NCBI GenBank assembly: GCA_947500755.1
Contig: CANMTO010000006.1
Coordinates: forward strand, 1-64,000
DNA: 64,000 nt
Origin: Flavobacteriales bacterium
GTDB lineage: Bacteria > Bacteroidota > Bacteroidia > Flavobacteriales_D > Crocinitomicaceae
Direction: 5' to 3'
In this document: positions 19,089 to 28,908 of the stretch, piece after piece
How positions within the stretch are numbered: position 1 is the stretch's first letter
Layout of the letters: every line of letters starts with the position of its first letter
Made by a program: the position numbers and the translations under genes
Notes under the pieces: model-generated
Told to the model about the DNA's origin: nothing
Database searches by the model: none
Seen by the model: the letters and a program-made list of their open reading frames with translations, nothing else

Positions 19089-19601
19089 ATGCAGTTCCAG
19101 GTTGGCGAATCGGTCTCCATGCTTCATGAATCGGGAGCCTATACAATAAAGCTACTTTCCGTTTCACATGCCCATGTATTGGATGAATTCGGATTTGAAT
19201 ACCGAATCCCCATCAGCTCGTTAATCAAACGAACACCCATACAAGGTGAGGTAGAAAATAAAGAACCCATAGTCACGCCAAACGCATCAAAAAAACAACC
19301 CCTTTCTTCCATTCCGACCCTAGACCTTCATGCCACGGCGCTGGGAATTGACAGCATGCCGCCGAATGAATTACTCGAAACGAAGCTCAGTTATTGCCGT
19401 AGCTTTTTAAACCAATGTATTGCAAATCGCCAATCGAAAGCCTTGATAATTCATGGGATTGGTGAAGGTGTATTAAAAATGGCTGTACGCCAATTACTTC
19501 GTGGCAAGAAAGGAATTAGTTTTCATGATGGGAATTACTCAACCCGCGGCGTGGGGTCCACGTTGGTAGAAATTCGGATGAGCGAGGTGAGTAAATTTTA
19601 A
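19089..19601 (+). CDS. Smr-domain protein
   Basis: This 170-residue protein has an N-terminal beta domain (1-50) and, after a polar linker, a C-terminal Smr domain (about 80-166). The Smr features are LDLHATAL, IIHGIGEGVLKMAVRQLL and GVGSTLVEIRM, matching the DLH and HGxG motifs of MutS2-type Smr domains, which nick DNA or cleave RNA. The start is 5 bp after the helicase stop, so it is probably co-transcribed with it. Bacteroidota carry stand-alone Smr proteins of this layout; the N-terminal domain may be DUF2027-like, which I cannot confirm. Confidence 0.85.
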   Translation: MQFQVGESVSMLHESGAYTIKLLSVSHAHVLDEFGFEYRIPISSLIKRTPIQGEVENKEPIVTPNASKKQPLSSIPTLDLHATALGIDSMPPNELLETKLSYCRSFLNQCIANRQSKALIIHGIGEGVLKMAVRQLLRGKKGISFHDGNYSTRGVGSTLVEIRMSEVSKF

Positions 19602-19618
19602 GTGCTTGAATCATCGCC

Positions 19619-21835
19619 TTAATGTTGGACGATCGCGCCTTTTTCTCCTTGAGGAATTTCAAAAACCCAATCATAAAATCCAATAAAATGACTACCCGTG
19701 AAACCCATTTTTTTGTAGTGGGATGCTGGAAATGTCAATCGATTTTGAGCAGACAATCCTTTGGCTTTAGTTTGCGGAGCAACGCCGTCCTGAAGACAAG
19801 GAGCTTGCTTTCTGGCCCCTCTGGGAATACTTCCGTATTGGTAAACCGCATTCCACTCGGACTGAAATATTTTTCCAGTTTCGGCATTCTCAGGTGCAAA
19901 GATATAGTACTCACCAAACACACATTTATTCCTTAACGACTCAACGATACCCAAGGAATACGCATATCCCATGCTATGTGCTACTATAAATAGCGTGTCG
20001 TTTCCGGAATTCCCAGGAACTTCATTCAGTAATTGATAGAGGTTTCTGCCTGCAATACGTCCGTTTTTACGTCTTAAATTAAACCCTTTTTTATTCGAAG
20101 TAAAAGGTAACATATCTAAGGTTTCAAGCTTAGTACCCGCGGTTGTTTTGGAGAACTTACATCGATGCTTACCCGTGCACGCTTTAGGGTATTCAGCCGC
20201 GGCCTTAGCAAAATTAAATACGGAAGCATGGTTTGAGGTTGCTACGGAATGATGACCATCCGCATAGTAAACCTCATTCGGTTTAATACGATCCATAATG
20301 CGTTGATCGAAATTACCCCAAGGTCTCCAATAATCAAAACGGTCTGTTGCTAACAATACATTTGACGAATTAGGGAATTCTACGCCATTGTTACCAATTC
20401 GCATCAATGCTTGCTCTGGCGTTCCGCCGTTTGCAACCGGACGATACCCATTTACAAATACAAGAATTCGTCGGGCAGGATCTGGTTCAGCATACTTTTG
20501 AGTAATATTTACTTTGGCGTAATTGTAGACCTCCTCTTTTATGAACTTTCCTTGCGCATCCATTACCTTATAAACGATTAAATGCGTTTGCGCCTTTCCT
20601 TGAAAAGACTTGATTTTCAGACGGTCGGAATCGTATAAAAACCTCATAGAAGCGACCTTCGTTTGAGATTTTATAACTTCAAAATACAACACGTGCTTTA
20701 GACGCTTCATTTCCCAAGTATTTTTCCGTTTCACGTAGGTTTCCCAATAAGAATGGGATGCTTGCTGATTGACAACCGAGTTGTTGGAGGTAAGGTGATG
20801 AATAAACTGTTTGGTATCTATTTTCCCTACATTGCTGTACGAAGAGGAATTAAAGAACCACCTTTTATACAATTGATCGGAAGATAAGAAAACAAGGTAA
20901 CCAATAAGTATAAAAACACCCCATAAAACCATTCGCAGGAAAAAGAAAGCCGCCTTGGAATGTGATTTCAAACTTTTATCGGCGCGCTCATTGACCTTTT
21001 TCCTGAAGATTAGCATGATAAAAAATGCAAGAAAAACCAGTCCTACATGAATAGGAGCTATGAACCGAACATCTGTACGATAAAACGGGCGAAGCCAATA
21101 ACTATCAATATCTAAATTAACCTTTCCTGCATTTCGCTTAAAGGGTAATCCTATATAGTTCCCTAACACCTTCCCATCGTTATTTTCATTCCAAAAAGCA
21201 AAGGCTACCATACCGTTTGTTGACCCCAAATTCTCCGTTTCATCATGAAAAAGAAAATAAGATTCTTGGCGGGTTTGCAGCGAATCTTTGGTCCCTATTT
21301 GTTCGGAAAGCGCATCCAAAGCCCTTTTGTTATTGCCTTGCTGGTCAGATGCTGCTAATAAGAAATACGAGGCGAATCTGGTGGTAAATGTCTGCTTTGG
21401 TAGTGAAGAAATGAACAGAATGTGTTTGCCTGAAATGGCAAATCCCGTATGCAAAGAATCCTCAAAATGAGAAGATACAAACACGTAATAATCCAATTTA
21501 GTACGCCGATGAGACGAATTAAAAAATCCATCTCTGATGGCCCTCATTTCCGTTGAAAAGAACGGAATTGAATCGCTGTAATTTATGGTAGGAAACTTAC
21601 CGATGCGGGGGTGTTTGTATTGATCAATACTTACCGCTACCGCATAGGAGCGAGCGATTTGCTGTATTTCGATGGTTTGTTCTGGGCTCAGCGCTGCGCC
21701 AGCGTCAGTTTGAACAAAATGTATACTCAGCGAACCTTGGGAACAGATAAACCCTGTGAAGAAAAGAAAAATTAAAAGAAAAAAATTCGGCTTTAAACTA
21801 GAGGTGTAAAAATGCTTTTTTTGATAAAAGTTCAT
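19619..21835 (-). CDS. Membrane-anchored alpha/beta-hydrolase-like protein
   Basis: This 738-residue protein is of unknown function. It has an N-terminal signal or anchor (about 14-35), an extracytoplasmic region with [17 protein letters not shown] (35-240), two transmembrane helices (about 250-330) and a C-terminal hydrolase-like domain (about 440-735). The last contains [11 protein letters not shown], a typical strand/oxyanion segment, and [12 protein letters not shown], a nucleophile elbow (AHSMG). A lipase or esterase role is plausible but unproven. The start at 21835 (M10 of the longer ORF from 21862) lies inside the 3' end of the ferredoxin gene, giving a 38-nt same-strand overlap. Confidence 0.6.
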   Translation of the reverse strand: MNFYQKKHFYTSSLKPNFFLLIFLFFTGFICSQGSLSIHFVQTDAGAALSPEQTIEIQQIARSYAVAVSIDQYKHPRIGKFPTINYSDSIPFFSTEMRAIRDGFFNSSHRRTKLDYYVFVSSHFEDSLHTGFAISGKHILFISSLPKQTFTTRFASYFLLAASDQQGNNKRALDALSEQIGTKDSLQTRQESYFLFHDETENLGSTNGMVAFAFWNENNDGKVLGNYIGLPFKRNAGKVNLDIDSYWLRPFYRTDVRFIAPIHVGLVFLAFFIMLIFRKKVNERADKSLKSHSKAAFFFLRMVLWGVFILIGYLVFLSSDQLYKRWFFNSSSYSNVGKIDTKQFIHHLTSNNSVVNQQASHSYWETYVKRKNTWEMKRLKHVLYFEVIKSQTKVASMRFLYDSDRLKIKSFQGKAQTHLIVYKVMDAQGKFIKEEVYNYAKVNITQKYAEPDPARRILVFVNGYRPVANGGTPEQALMRIGNNGVEFPNSSNVLLATDRFDYWRPWGNFDQRIMDRIKPNEVYYADGHHSVATSNHASVFNFAKAAAEYPKACTGKHRCKFSKTTAGTKLETLDMLPFTSNKKGFNLRRKNGRIAGRNLYQLLNEVPGNSGNDTLFIVAHSMGYAYSLGIVESLRNKCVFGEYYIFAPENAETGKIFQSEWNAVYQYGSIPRGARKQAPCLQDGVAPQTKAKGLSAQNRLTFPASHYKKMGFTGSHFIGFYDWVFEIPQGEKGAIVQH

Positions 21836-22145
21836 CATTGGTTTCGCGGTAATTTGGATCATCTACACAACAATCTACTGGACATACCGCAGCACATTGT
21901 GGTTCGTCATGGAACCCAACACACTCTGTACATTTGTTGTGTGTAATGTAGTATACATCCATGCTCACAGGTGCATTTGCCAATGCAGCATCTACGGATG
22001 AACCCTCCGTAGTGGTGATCATTCCGGACAACGATGTTCCATCCGCATATTTCCACTCAGCGCCCCCTTCGTATATTGCATTATTCGGACATTCAGGCTC
22101 ACAAGCCCCACAATTAATACATTCATCCGTAATCATTATTGCCAT
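21798..22145 (-). CDS. 2[4Fe-4S] ferredoxin (Alvin type)
   Basis: This 115-residue ferredoxin has two complete cluster motifs: [13 protein letters not shown] near residues 10-22 (CxxCxxCxxxCP), and CTECVGF...[11 protein letters not shown] near 75-95 with the 8-residue insertion between the second and third Cys that defines the low-potential Alvin/Avin-type dicluster ferredoxins. It carries one-electron reducing equivalents in the cytoplasm. It is divergent from the LuxC-type acyl-CoA reductase, an arrangement I recall from other Bacteroidota, although that enzyme uses NADPH. Confidence 0.93.
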   Translation of the reverse strand: MAIMITDECINCGACEPECPNNAIYEGGAEWKYADGTSLSGMITTTEGSSVDAALANAPVSMDVYYITHNKCTECVGFHDEPQCAAVCPVDCCVDDPNYRETNDELLSKKAFLHL

Positions 22146-22167
22146 GACAATTCCTATTATTTATTTG

Positions 22168-22175
22168 CAAATATA
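22168..22175 (-). promoter_or_regulatory. -7 box (TATATTTG) for the ferredoxin gene
   Basis: A perfect TAnnTTTG on the minus strand, 22 nt before the ATG at 22145. Confidence 0.5.
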
Positions 22176-22229
22176 CACAGGCTTTACTAAAACCTCACCA
22201 TTTCAACACTGCCTAAACGAACTTTACAC

Positions 22230-22237
22230 TACTTTTG
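22230..22237 (+). promoter_or_regulatory. -7 box (TACTTTTG), leaderless acyl-CoA reductase gene
   Basis: A perfect TAnnTTTG ending 4 nt before the ATG at 22242, consistent with a leaderless transcript. It is divergent from the ferredoxin promoter at 22168. Confidence 0.55.
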
Positions 22238-22241
22238 TTCG

Positions 22242-23285
22242 ATGACTCGTCAGCAACTTATCACAGACCTCTCTACCCTCGGACCTTTGCTCGAGTGCCT
22301 AAGCTCCATAGAGAACCCCAAATCAGAAGTCTTTACCAAGGAGTTAACGGAGGCTTTTAATACGGTCATTGCACGTGAAATCTACAGAAACGGGTGGTTT
22401 GAACCCAGAGAAGTAAAGCAAGCATTGAAGGGTATTTCTAGCTGGCTAAATACAGCGGACTTAACGTCATTTGCAAGCCCCTATGCGTTTCAGTCATTCC
22501 GTCCGAGCCTTGGGTTGATCCTTGCAGGGAATATCCCAATGGTTGGATTTCATGACGTTTTGTGCGGAATGCTTAGTGGATATAAACTTCAAATCAAACT
22601 AAGTTCAGACGACCAACAACTCATTCCATTACTCATACGCGGCTTAACTGAACTTAATCCTGCATATGCCGAATTGATCCAAATCAATCCACAAAAGCTC
22701 AGTGGCTTTGATGCCGTTATTGGAACGGGAAACGATTCTACCCTACTCCATTTAAAATCCTACTTCAAACACACCCCACATTTGCTTCGGGGGAATCGCA
22801 CTTCTGTTGCGATCCTTCGGGGGAATGAAACGCCGGAAGAATTACATGCCTTGGGACAGGACATCTTTCAATACTTCGGCAGGGGCTGTCGCAATGTAAC
22901 ACACCTCATCGTACCTGAGGGGTATTCTTTCAATGCATTTTTTGAGGCAATTCTTCCGTTTCAAGCAGTCATTCAGAACAATAAATACGGGAACAACTAC
23001 GATTATAATCGAGCGATTCACTTGTTGAGTAATCAGCCCTTATTGGACAATGGATTTTTACTGCTCATGGAATCCAACGCATTACATCCTCCGCTCGCCA
23101 TGATCCATTATCATACCTACACTCATGTTTCAGAAGCATTGGACTACATCGCCGCTAATCGGGATAAAATTCAATGTATATCAGGAAGCGACGAGGTTAA
23201 GTTTGGAACAACCCAAGAACCGCGCATAGACGAATTTGCGGATGGAATTAATACCATGGAATGGTTGGAACATGCCTTAAAATGA
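22242..23285 (+). CDS. LuxC-type acyl-CoA reductase
   Basis: This 347-residue protein matches the LuxC/acyl-CoA reductase family (PF05893, aldehyde dehydrogenase fold): FRPSLGLILAGNIPMVGFHD near 88-107 forms the cofactor-binding region, and YFGRGCRNVTH near 210-220 holds the expected catalytic Cys. Known members reduce an enzyme-bound acyl group to a fatty aldehyde with NADPH. It is shorter than LuxC of luminous bacteria (about 480 residues). No luxA or luxB is in the window, but a LuxE-like gene lies at 34494-35465. Aldehyde supply for lipid metabolism is more likely than light emission. Confidence 0.85.
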   Translation: MTRQQLITDLSTLGPLLECLSSIENPKSEVFTKELTEAFNTVIAREIYRNGWFEPREVKQALKGISSWLNTADLTSFASPYAFQSFRPSLGLILAGNIPMVGFHDVLCGMLSGYKLQIKLSSDDQQLIPLLIRGLTELNPAYAELIQINPQKLSGFDAVIGTGNDSTLLHLKSYFKHTPHLLRGNRTSVAILRGNETPEELHALGQDIFQYFGRGCRNVTHLIVPEGYSFNAFFEAILPFQAVIQNNKYGNNYDYNRAIHLLSNQPLLDNGFLLLMESNALHPPLAMIHYHTYTHVSEALDYIAANRDKIQCISGSDEVKFGTTQEPRIDEFADGINTMEWLEHALK

Positions 23286-23296
23286 GATCGTTTTTC

Positions 23297-23304
23297 TACC
23301 TTTG
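23297..23304 (+). promoter_or_regulatory. -7 box (TACCTTTG), leaderless map
   Basis: A perfect TAnnTTTG ending 5 nt before the ATG at 23310; it starts 12 bp after the acyl-CoA reductase stop. The mRNA probably starts at or next to the ATG. Confidence 0.6.
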
Positions 23305-23309
23305 CAGGA

Positions 23310-24101
23310 ATGGCAGTATTTGGAGATTCAATTAAATATAAGACAGCGGGAGAAATTGCGATTATGCGGGAAGCTGCACTGATTGTAAGTCGTACACTGG
23401 GAGAAGTAGGGAAACATATGAAACCGGGAATTACCCCAGCATTCCTCGATGAACTTGCCGAGAAATTCATACGCGCTCAAGGGGCTATTCCGGGATTCAA
23501 AGGTTTGTATGGTTGTCCGAGCACCCTGTTGATTTCTGTCAATGAAGAAGTGGTACACGGGCTTCCAACACAACGTCCGATTCAATCTGGAGATATTGTT
23601 TCCGTAGATTGCGGCTCCTTGTACAAAGGCTATTACGGCGACCATGCCTATACCTTTGAAGTTGGGGAAGTCAGTGATGAAAAACGTAAACTGTGCGCGG
23701 TCACCAAAGAATGCCTTTACCTCGGAATCGAAGCCTGTAATACCTCAAATCGCATTGAAGATATTGGATATGCGATACAGCAACATGCCGAAAAAAATGG
23801 GTTTAGCGTGGTACGCGATTTAGTAGGGCATGGCTTAGGAACCAAGCTTCACGAAGAACCGCAAGTACCTAACTATGGCAGACAAGGCCGTGGGAAACGT
23901 ATTCAAAACGGACTTACCATTGCCATAGAACCGATGATCAATATGGGAAAATTTAATGTTAAAACCTTAGATGACCAATGGACTATTGTTACAGAAGACG
24001 GCTTGCCAAGTGCGCACTTTGAGCACAACGTGGCAGTAATTGACGGGAAGGCTGAGATCTTATCGACCTTTGATTACATATACGAAGCACTCAACATGTA
24101 A
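23310..24101 (+). CDS. map: Type I methionine aminopeptidase
   Basis: This 263-residue protein is the size of bacterial type I MetAP. Metal ligands sit in VSVDCGSLYKGYYGDHAYTF (two Asp, about 93-112), GHGLGTKLHEEPQVPNYG (His, about 175-192), AIEPMINMG (Glu, about 210) and HFEHNVAV (Glu, about 240). It removes the initiator Met from nascent proteins. The start is fixed by the family pattern (KTAGEIAIMREA) and by the -7 box 5 nt upstream. The stop overlaps the next ATG (TAATG). Confidence 0.97.
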   Translation: MAVFGDSIKYKTAGEIAIMREAALIVSRTLGEVGKHMKPGITPAFLDELAEKFIRAQGAIPGFKGLYGCPSTLLISVNEEVVHGLPTQRPIQSGDIVSVDCGSLYKGYYGDHAYTFEVGEVSDEKRKLCAVTKECLYLGIEACNTSNRIEDIGYAIQQHAEKNGFSVVRDLVGHGLGTKLHEEPQVPNYGRQGRGKRIQNGLTIAIEPMINMGKFNVKTLDDQWTIVTEDGLPSAHFEHNVAVIDGKAEILSTFDYIYEALNM

Positions 24102-24655
24102 TGGAAAAAACCGTTCGAATCGCGCTTATCGGTTTTTTAATTGTAATGGCCTATGCAACGAGCATCTATCTCGATATGGGATTTTGGATTGTTCCGTTCC
24201 CGATCTTTAGCTACATATTATTGGTAGTATTAATTGCGAGTGCCTGGAAAAATAAAGAAAATTACAGCACATTTGTTCCGCTGTTAACCTTTATCTGTCT
24301 TCGCTGCCTAAGCAATCCATTTACCTACACGTTTTTTTTGGATGAATCTTCATACCTGGAATTTACCGACGGAATTACGCTTTCCATATTCAGAATTCTA
24401 GAAACAGTCAGCGTATTTCCATTGGTAATCCTCACTGTTGGATTTAAAGGGATTCAATATAAAATTACCGCCCTAGCGCTGTGCGCGCTGTATATCCTTA
24501 CCATAATCCCACCGTTAGACTTATTCAACTATGTATTTTTTTCGGGGTTAGTAATCACCTTAATGTATCTAAAAAAAGAACACTTAAGTATTCCCGCGTT
24601 GGTACTTCTGGCAATCTTTGATCTCTTGGAAGGATACAGCGTATTATTGAATTAA
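24101..24655 (+). CDS. Hypothetical polytopic membrane protein
   Basis: I do not recognise this 184-residue protein. It has about six hydrophobic helices spread evenly (roughly 7-27, 29-47, 58-76, 93-112, 118-150, 155-182), with no motif, cofactor site or signal cleavage site. It is translationally coupled to map by a one-base stop/start overlap, and its 3' end overlaps the convergent DUF4143 remnant by 4 bp. It may relate to EpsG- or O-antigen-ligase-like families only in topology. Confidence 0.6.
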   Translation: MEKTVRIALIGFLIVMAYATSIYLDMGFWIVPFPIFSYILLVVLIASAWKNKENYSTFVPLLTFICLRCLSNPFTYTFFLDESSYLEFTDGITLSIFRILETVSVFPLVILTVGFKGIQYKITALALCALYILTIIPPLDLFNYVFFSGLVITLMYLKKEHLSIPALVLLAIFDLLEGYSVLLN

Positions 24656-25102
24656 CCCATCACAAATCGGTGGCTGTAGTTATTCCAGCTTTGAACGCGT
24701 GCAGCCGTGCGATGTTGATTGAACGTTCCGGTATGCACGAGCGTTTTACTTGCTATGCGTTCTGACGCCAATTTATCAAAGTACTCCAAGCCCTTAAACA
24801 TATTGGGCATAATCGTTTCGCTGGCTGTTATCTCCACAACATTGAGTTTATCTGAATCCTGCCAGATTAAATCCACTTCATGACCAACTGCATCCCTCCA
24901 AAACCAGAAATCTTGCATCAGGTTATGGTGATAGTTTTGTTTCAAGAATTCATTGATTACAAAATTATCAAAAAGAGAACCTTTGATGCTGCTCGTTTTC
25001 ACGCTTGCCGCATCGTTGATTTTAAGTAAAAAACAAAGCAACCCGGTATCGTAAAATTTGAAATCCCGGGGAACAGCGATGGTAGATTTTCTAAAAATGT
25101 AT
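24652..25102 (-). pseudogene. C-terminal remnant of a DUF4143 AAA+ ATPase
   Basis: The minus-strand frame encodes RDFKFYDTGLLCFLL, then SIKGSLFDNFVINEFLKQ and FWFWRDAVGHEVDLIW: the end of the ATP-binding proteins with a C-terminal DUF4143 nuclease-like domain (FYDTGLL, GxLFENFV, WRD..G.EVDL motifs). The N-terminal AAA+ domain, usually about 250 residues, is absent. In-frame similarity stops about where the neighbouring HTH gene ends (25103), and a stop codon follows. An ORF of 129 codons from an internal ATG at 25041 remains but is unlikely to be functional. Confidence 0.75.
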
Positions 25103-25429
25103 TTATTTCTCTTCCTGAAGCGCTAACAAACGAGCTAACAATTTCTGGTGTTCTTCCAAGAGCGTGATGTATTTGGTTTTCCAACTCGGCTCTTCGAATA
25201 AATTCTCTATGGCATCTTGTGTATACGTTTTACGGAATTCAGGAAGATCATTGGAGAAATCATGATGAATCACTTTTCCAATTTCAAAAATATAATCTAT
25301 GCTGAGGTTTGGGTTCTCAAAAGCATCATAAAGCCACTTTCTGCTTTTTCCCAATCGCTTAGCTAACCTACTTAGGTTATGTCCGGAAGACCGAACTGCC
25401 TGCTCCACGATTTCTCCCCGGTGAATCAT
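25103..25429 (-). CDS. Small HTH regulator, cassette copy 1
   Basis: This 108-residue protein has an N-terminal lambda-repressor/Xre-like helix-turn-helix: GHNLSRLAKRLGKSRKWLYDAFENP (16-40), followed by LSIDYIFEIGKVI, the usual helix 4-5. The C-terminal 30 residues (WKTKYITLLEEHQKLLARLL) form a short coiled coil, probably for dimerisation. A paralogue lies at 29882-30208 with an almost identical HTH. It is divergent from the T9SS/collagen genes, with a shared palindrome in between, so repression of its own and its neighbours' transcription is likely (inference). A near-consensus -7 box (CACCTTTG) lies 4 nt before the ATG. Confidence 0.75.
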   Translation of the reverse strand: MIHRGEIVEQAVRSSGHNLSRLAKRLGKSRKWLYDAFENPNLSIDYIFEIGKVIHHDFSNDLPEFRKTYTQDAIENLFEEPSWKTKYITLLEEHQKLLARLLALQEEK

Positions 25430-25474
25430 GAAACAAAGGTGACTGCATTATTGAATCATTTTTTATAGATTAAA

Positions 25475-25495
25475 TTTTATAGATTAATTATACAA
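25475..25495. promoter_or_regulatory. Candidate HTH operator, copy 1 (TTTTATA-N7-TATACAA)
   Basis: Two half-sites separated by 7 bp, matching the perfect palindrome in copy 2 at all but one half-site base. It starts 84 bp from the divergent T9SS -7 box copy of the other cassette's geometry: 17 bp separate it from the -7 box at 25513. A 13-bp direct repeat, TTTTATAGATTAA at 25461-25473 and 25475-25487, overlaps its left side. Confidence 0.55.
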
Positions 25496-25512
25496 TAAAT
25501 TATCTTAGTCAC

Positions 25513-25520
25513 TATATTCG
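25513..25520 (+). promoter_or_regulatory. -7 box (TATATTCG), cassette copy 1
   Basis: One mismatch to TAnnTTTG, 17 nt before the ATG at 25538. The aligned box in copy 2 (30278) is a perfect match. Confidence 0.5.
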
Positions 25521-25537
25521 TAAAAAGAATTGACCGA

Positions 25538-26104
25538 ATGACAAGAAGCTATTTAAATACATTCCCAGGTAAGTCGCATAAAGGCATTATTCTCTTTCTC
25601 TTCGCCTTAAGTTTCCTGACGGTGAACGCCCAAATTGATAAACGCCGGGTGATGGCAAGCGCGGGTAGGATTGCTAAGAACCTTACACCAAGTATGTTTG
25701 GAACCAATTACATCATGTCGTACACTTTGGGTGAACCCTTCATTTATGTGAATACGCCCTTGGGGTATTCCACAACCCGAATGTGTAACGGCTTCCAACA
25801 ACCCGATGCCTTGACTCCAGCAGGACCTGGCGTGGTAGTACAAATGCCAACACAACCCGTGTTTAAGATCTATCCCAACCCCTTTGATGCGTATTCCATC
25901 ATTGAGGCACCCCAAGAATATGCAGACCAGGAATTGAAACTGCAACTCATTGACGCCAATGGCAAATTAGTGTACGATGAAATCATGCAAGGCGCACGCC
26001 ACAAAGCAGATTATTCTACAGGTCTTGCTCCTGGAACTTATTTTCTAAACATTTATCAAATCACGGGTGAATTCATTCACCAAGTAAAACTCATTAAATC
26101 CTGA
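25538..26104 (+). CDS. Short T9SS type A sorting-domain protein, copy 1
   Basis: This 188-residue protein has a signal peptide (about 15-33, ending VNAQ), a short domain with [25 protein letters not shown] and CNGFQQP (40-90), as often found in front of type A sorting domains, and a C-terminal domain (about 108-188). The latter begins [12 protein letters not shown] and has [12 protein letters not shown] and [11 protein letters not shown] before the terminal KLIKS. It should be exported by T9SS and anchored or released. The next gene starts 2 bp after its stop. Its last 88 residues are identical to those of the paralogue at 30303-30869. Confidence 0.85.
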   Translation: MTRSYLNTFPGKSHKGIILFLFALSFLTVNAQIDKRRVMASAGRIAKNLTPSMFGTNYIMSYTLGEPFIYVNTPLGYSTTRMCNGFQQPDALTPAGPGVVVQMPTQPVFKIYPNPFDAYSIIEAPQEYADQELKLQLIDANGKLVYDEIMQGARHKADYSTGLAPGTYFLNIYQITGEFIHQVKLIKS

Positions 26105-26106
26105 AC

Positions 26107-28902
26107 ATGAAAAAGAACCTAACCATGCTGCTATTATTGGCAGTAAGCTTGTTTCAATCGCTTTCGTATGCCCAAGCACCGAATGGCATTAATTACCAAG
26201 CGGTAATACGAAACAGCACGGGTGCGTTGTCCTCAAATACTGCGGTTGCTATTCGAGTGAATATCCGTCAAACCACAACCACCGGAACCATAGTATATTC
26301 AGAACGACAAAACGTTACTACCGACCAATTTGGTTTGGTAAATTTTGTGATTGGAAGCGGCACCTTGTTATCGGGTAATTTCGCCAATATCCCATGGGCT
26401 AATGGGCCGTTTTATTTAGACCTTGGGGTAGCCTTTTCGGGTTTACCAAACCCTGCCGTATACCTGTCCTATGGCACGCAACAAATGATGAGCGTACCCT
26501 ATGCACTGTACGCAAAAAATGCGGGAAATCAATTAAATCAATGGCGATATGGAAATAATGTACCAGCTGCTGCTCTCGGTGTATTAGGTGATTTCTACCT
26601 CAACATGACCGGCGGTAACGTATATTACAAATCAAATACAACAACATGGATTTTAATCGGTAACATCACCGGCCCTCAAGGAATTCAAGGTGCTACTGGA
26701 GCAACCGGCCCACAAGGTTTGGCTGGCACTCAAGGCGTAGCTGGAACCAATGGGATTAATGGCACTAACGGAACAGCCGTTCTGAACGGCAACACCACCC
26801 CTACCGCAGGAACCGGAGTGAATGGTGATTTTTATATTAACACCGCCACGAATGAATTATTTGGTCCAAAAACCAACGGAACCTGGCCTTCAGGGATTTC
26901 GCTTGTGGGGCCCCAAGGAATTAATGGTTTATCCGGCCCGCAAGGACCTGTTGGTCCTGCCGGACCAATTGGACTAACAGGACCCGCAGGTCCTGCGGGT
27001 GGGCCGCAAGGTCCAGCAGGTCCAACCGGACCAGCAGGACCAACCGGTCCTATTGGTTTAACGGGTTTAACAGGATTGACAGGCCCTGCTGGTCCAACTG
27101 GTGCAACAGGCCCACAAGGTATTCAAGGACTTACAGGACCTACTGGTCCAATTGGTCCAATCGGCGTAACAGGACCTGCAGGACCAATTGGTTTAACCGG
27201 CCCACAGGGTATTCAAGGACTTACAGGATCTACTGGACCAATTGGACCAATTGGCCTAACTGGTCCCGCTGGTCCTACGGGTCCTACAGGTTTAACAGGC
27301 ATTGCTGGTCCTACGGGACCAATAGGTTTAACAGGACCAATTGGTTTAACTGGTCCTGCCGGCCCAACGGGTGCAACAGGTCCTCAAGGTCCGGGTGGAA
27401 CAGGTCCTCAGGGACCTGCAGGTCCTGCAGGTCCAACGGGTCCAACAGGCTTAACAGGACTCACAGGGCCAGCGGGTGCTCAAGGTATTCAAGGAGTGGC
27501 AGGCCCAACGGGTAGTTCGGGCCCAACAGGTCCTATTGGCCCGACGGGATTGACCGGGCCGGCTGGTGCAACAGGTGCTCAGGGTACTCAAGGAGTCGCA
27601 GGTCCAACGGGTCCAACAGGCTTAACAGGTCTCACAGGTCCAGCGGGTGCTCAAGGTATTCAAGGAGTAGCAGGCCCAACGGGTGCAACGGGTCCTCAAG
27701 GTCCCGGTGGAACGGGTCCTGCCGGACCTCAAGGTCCAGCGGGTCCAACTGGATCATCCGGTGCAACGGGTCCACAAGGACCACAAGGTCCACAAGGTCC
27801 ACAAGGTCCTGCCGGTTTTGCTGGCTCAGGAAGTACGAACTACGTTCCTAAATTTATTGCATCAACTACACTTGGCAACTCCTTAATTCAAGATGATGGG
27901 AATTCATTGGGAATTAATGCTTTCCCTCAAGCAAATGCACAATTGTATGTTTGGAGGAATCAACTTACTGCCCTCGGTGATGGGCAACATTCTATGTATG
28001 CATATCGCACAAGAGATAGTCAAAACGATGGAACGGGTTACTCAAATACTACGTCAAATTCAGCAACTGCTGGGTACAATTATTGGGGTGATTTGTATAC
28101 ATTTGGTGCAGCAGGTTACAATTGGAACGATTATACGCGCACTGGTGGGACACTCGGAGCATATTGGAGTGGGAATTATTGGGGTTCGCTAGGGTATAAA
28201 AATAGTGGAAGTACATCATATGGAGTTTATGGTTCTGCCGCGTATTCGAGTGGCGCTGGAATTCTTTCCCAAAAAGAATTGGTCGGCGTTGGCGGTGGCT
28301 TATTCGGCGGTATTGCAGGACTTGTATCTAGAGGTGAGATTATTGGTCAATTGAATAAGGGTGAATATTTTGCAAGCTATAATTCAGGAAATACGTATAC
28401 GTATGGTAAAAATATTGAATTGGTTGGAGAGGTTCAAGGTGAAAAAACGGCCTTGTATTCACTTAGTGCGCTTGACGCTAAATTGTACGACGACGGACGT
28501 GCCCAATTAGTTAACGGAGTGGGCTTTGTTCGATTTGATGAACTTTTCTCCACGTTGGTGGAAGGAATACCAACCGTAACGGTTAGTCCCGCAGGTAATT
28601 GTAACGGTATTTTTATCGAGGAAATTACTAAAGATGGTTTCCGAATTAAGGAAATGAATAACGGTACCAGCAATGTAGCGTTTACGTACATCGTCCTTGC
28701 AAAAAGAAAAAGTGTTGAAGAGGAGGCCACTAAAATGGTCACGAAAGCTACTTTTGAACGTGATCTTGATGGGTTTATGTTTAATGATGGTAACACAGAA
28801 AGTAAGGCTAATGGTGCTTGGTGGGATGGTAAAACACTGAAATTTGGTACTATTCCCCGTGCTTTGATTGAAGAAAAGAAAACAGAATCAGATAAAAAAT
28901 AA
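26107..28902 (+). CDS. Collagen-like triple-helix protein, copy 1
   Basis: This 931-residue secreted protein has a signal peptide (1-22, ending YAQ), a conserved N-terminal domain (about 25-140, with NYQAVIRN and [12 protein letters not shown]) and Gly-X-Y tracts from about residue 194 to 575. The tracts are interrupted once by a [20 protein letters not shown] module and by a few short breaks at GPGGTG. The region is rich in GPT, GLT and GPA triplets. The C-terminus (about 580-931) has aromatic repeats ([11 protein letters not shown] and similar) and a tail-fibre-like end with [14 protein letters not shown]. No type A/B sorting domain is visible. A fibrous adhesin-like surface protein is the best guess. 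Confidence 0.85.
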   Translation: MKKNLTMLLLLAVSLFQSLSYAQAPNGINYQAVIRNSTGALSSNTAVAIRVNIRQTTTTGTIVYSERQNVTTDQFGLVNFVIGSGTLLSGNFANIPWANGPFYLDLGVAFSGLPNPAVYLSYGTQQMMSVPYALYAKNAGNQLNQWRYGNNVPAAALGVLGDFYLNMTGGNVYYKSNTTTWILIGNITGPQGIQGATGATGPQGLAGTQGVAGTNGINGTNGTAVLNGNTTPTAGTGVNGDFYINTATNELFGPKTNGTWPSGISLVGPQGINGLSGPQGPVGPAGPIGLTGPAGPAGGPQGPAGPTGPAGPTGPIGLTGLTGLTGPAGPTGATGPQGIQGLTGPTGPIGPIGVTGPAGPIGLTGPQGIQGLTGSTGPIGPIGLTGPAGPTGPTGLTGIAGPTGPIGLTGPIGLTGPAGPTGATGPQGPGGTGPQGPAGPAGPTGPTGLTGLTGPAGAQGIQGVAGPTGSSGPTGPIGPTGLTGPAGATGAQGTQGVAGPTGPTGLTGLTGPAGAQGIQGVAGPTGATGPQGPGGTGPAGPQGPAGPTGSSGATGPQGPQGPQGPQGPAGFAGSGSTNYVPKFIASTTLGNSLIQDDGNSLGINAFPQANAQLYVWRNQLTALGDGQHSMYAYRTRDSQNDGTGYSNTTSNSATAGYNYWGDLYTFGAAGYNWNDYTRTGGTLGAYWSGNYWGSLGYKNSGSTSYGVYGSAAYSSGAGILSQKELVGVGGGLFGGIAGLVSRGEIIGQLNKGEYFASYNSGNTYTYGKNIELVGEVQGEKTALYSLSALDAKLYDDGRAQLVNGVGFVRFDELFSTLVEGIPTVTVSPAGNCNGIFIEEITKDGFRIKEMNNGTSNVAFTYIVLAKRKSVEEEATKMVTKATFERDLDGFMFNDGNTESKANGAWWDGKTLKFGTIPRALIEEKKTESDKK

Positions 28903-28908
28903 ATAGTA

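Noticed and set aside
22242-23285. Bioluminescence (lux) operon
   Set aside because: Only LuxC- and LuxE-like genes are present, separated by 11 kb and without luxA or luxB.
26670-27830. Possible CRISPR-like or satellite DNA from the repeated GGTCCAACAGG-type units
   Set aside because: The repeats are codon-phased Gly-X-Y triplets inside an open frame, without constant-length spacers.
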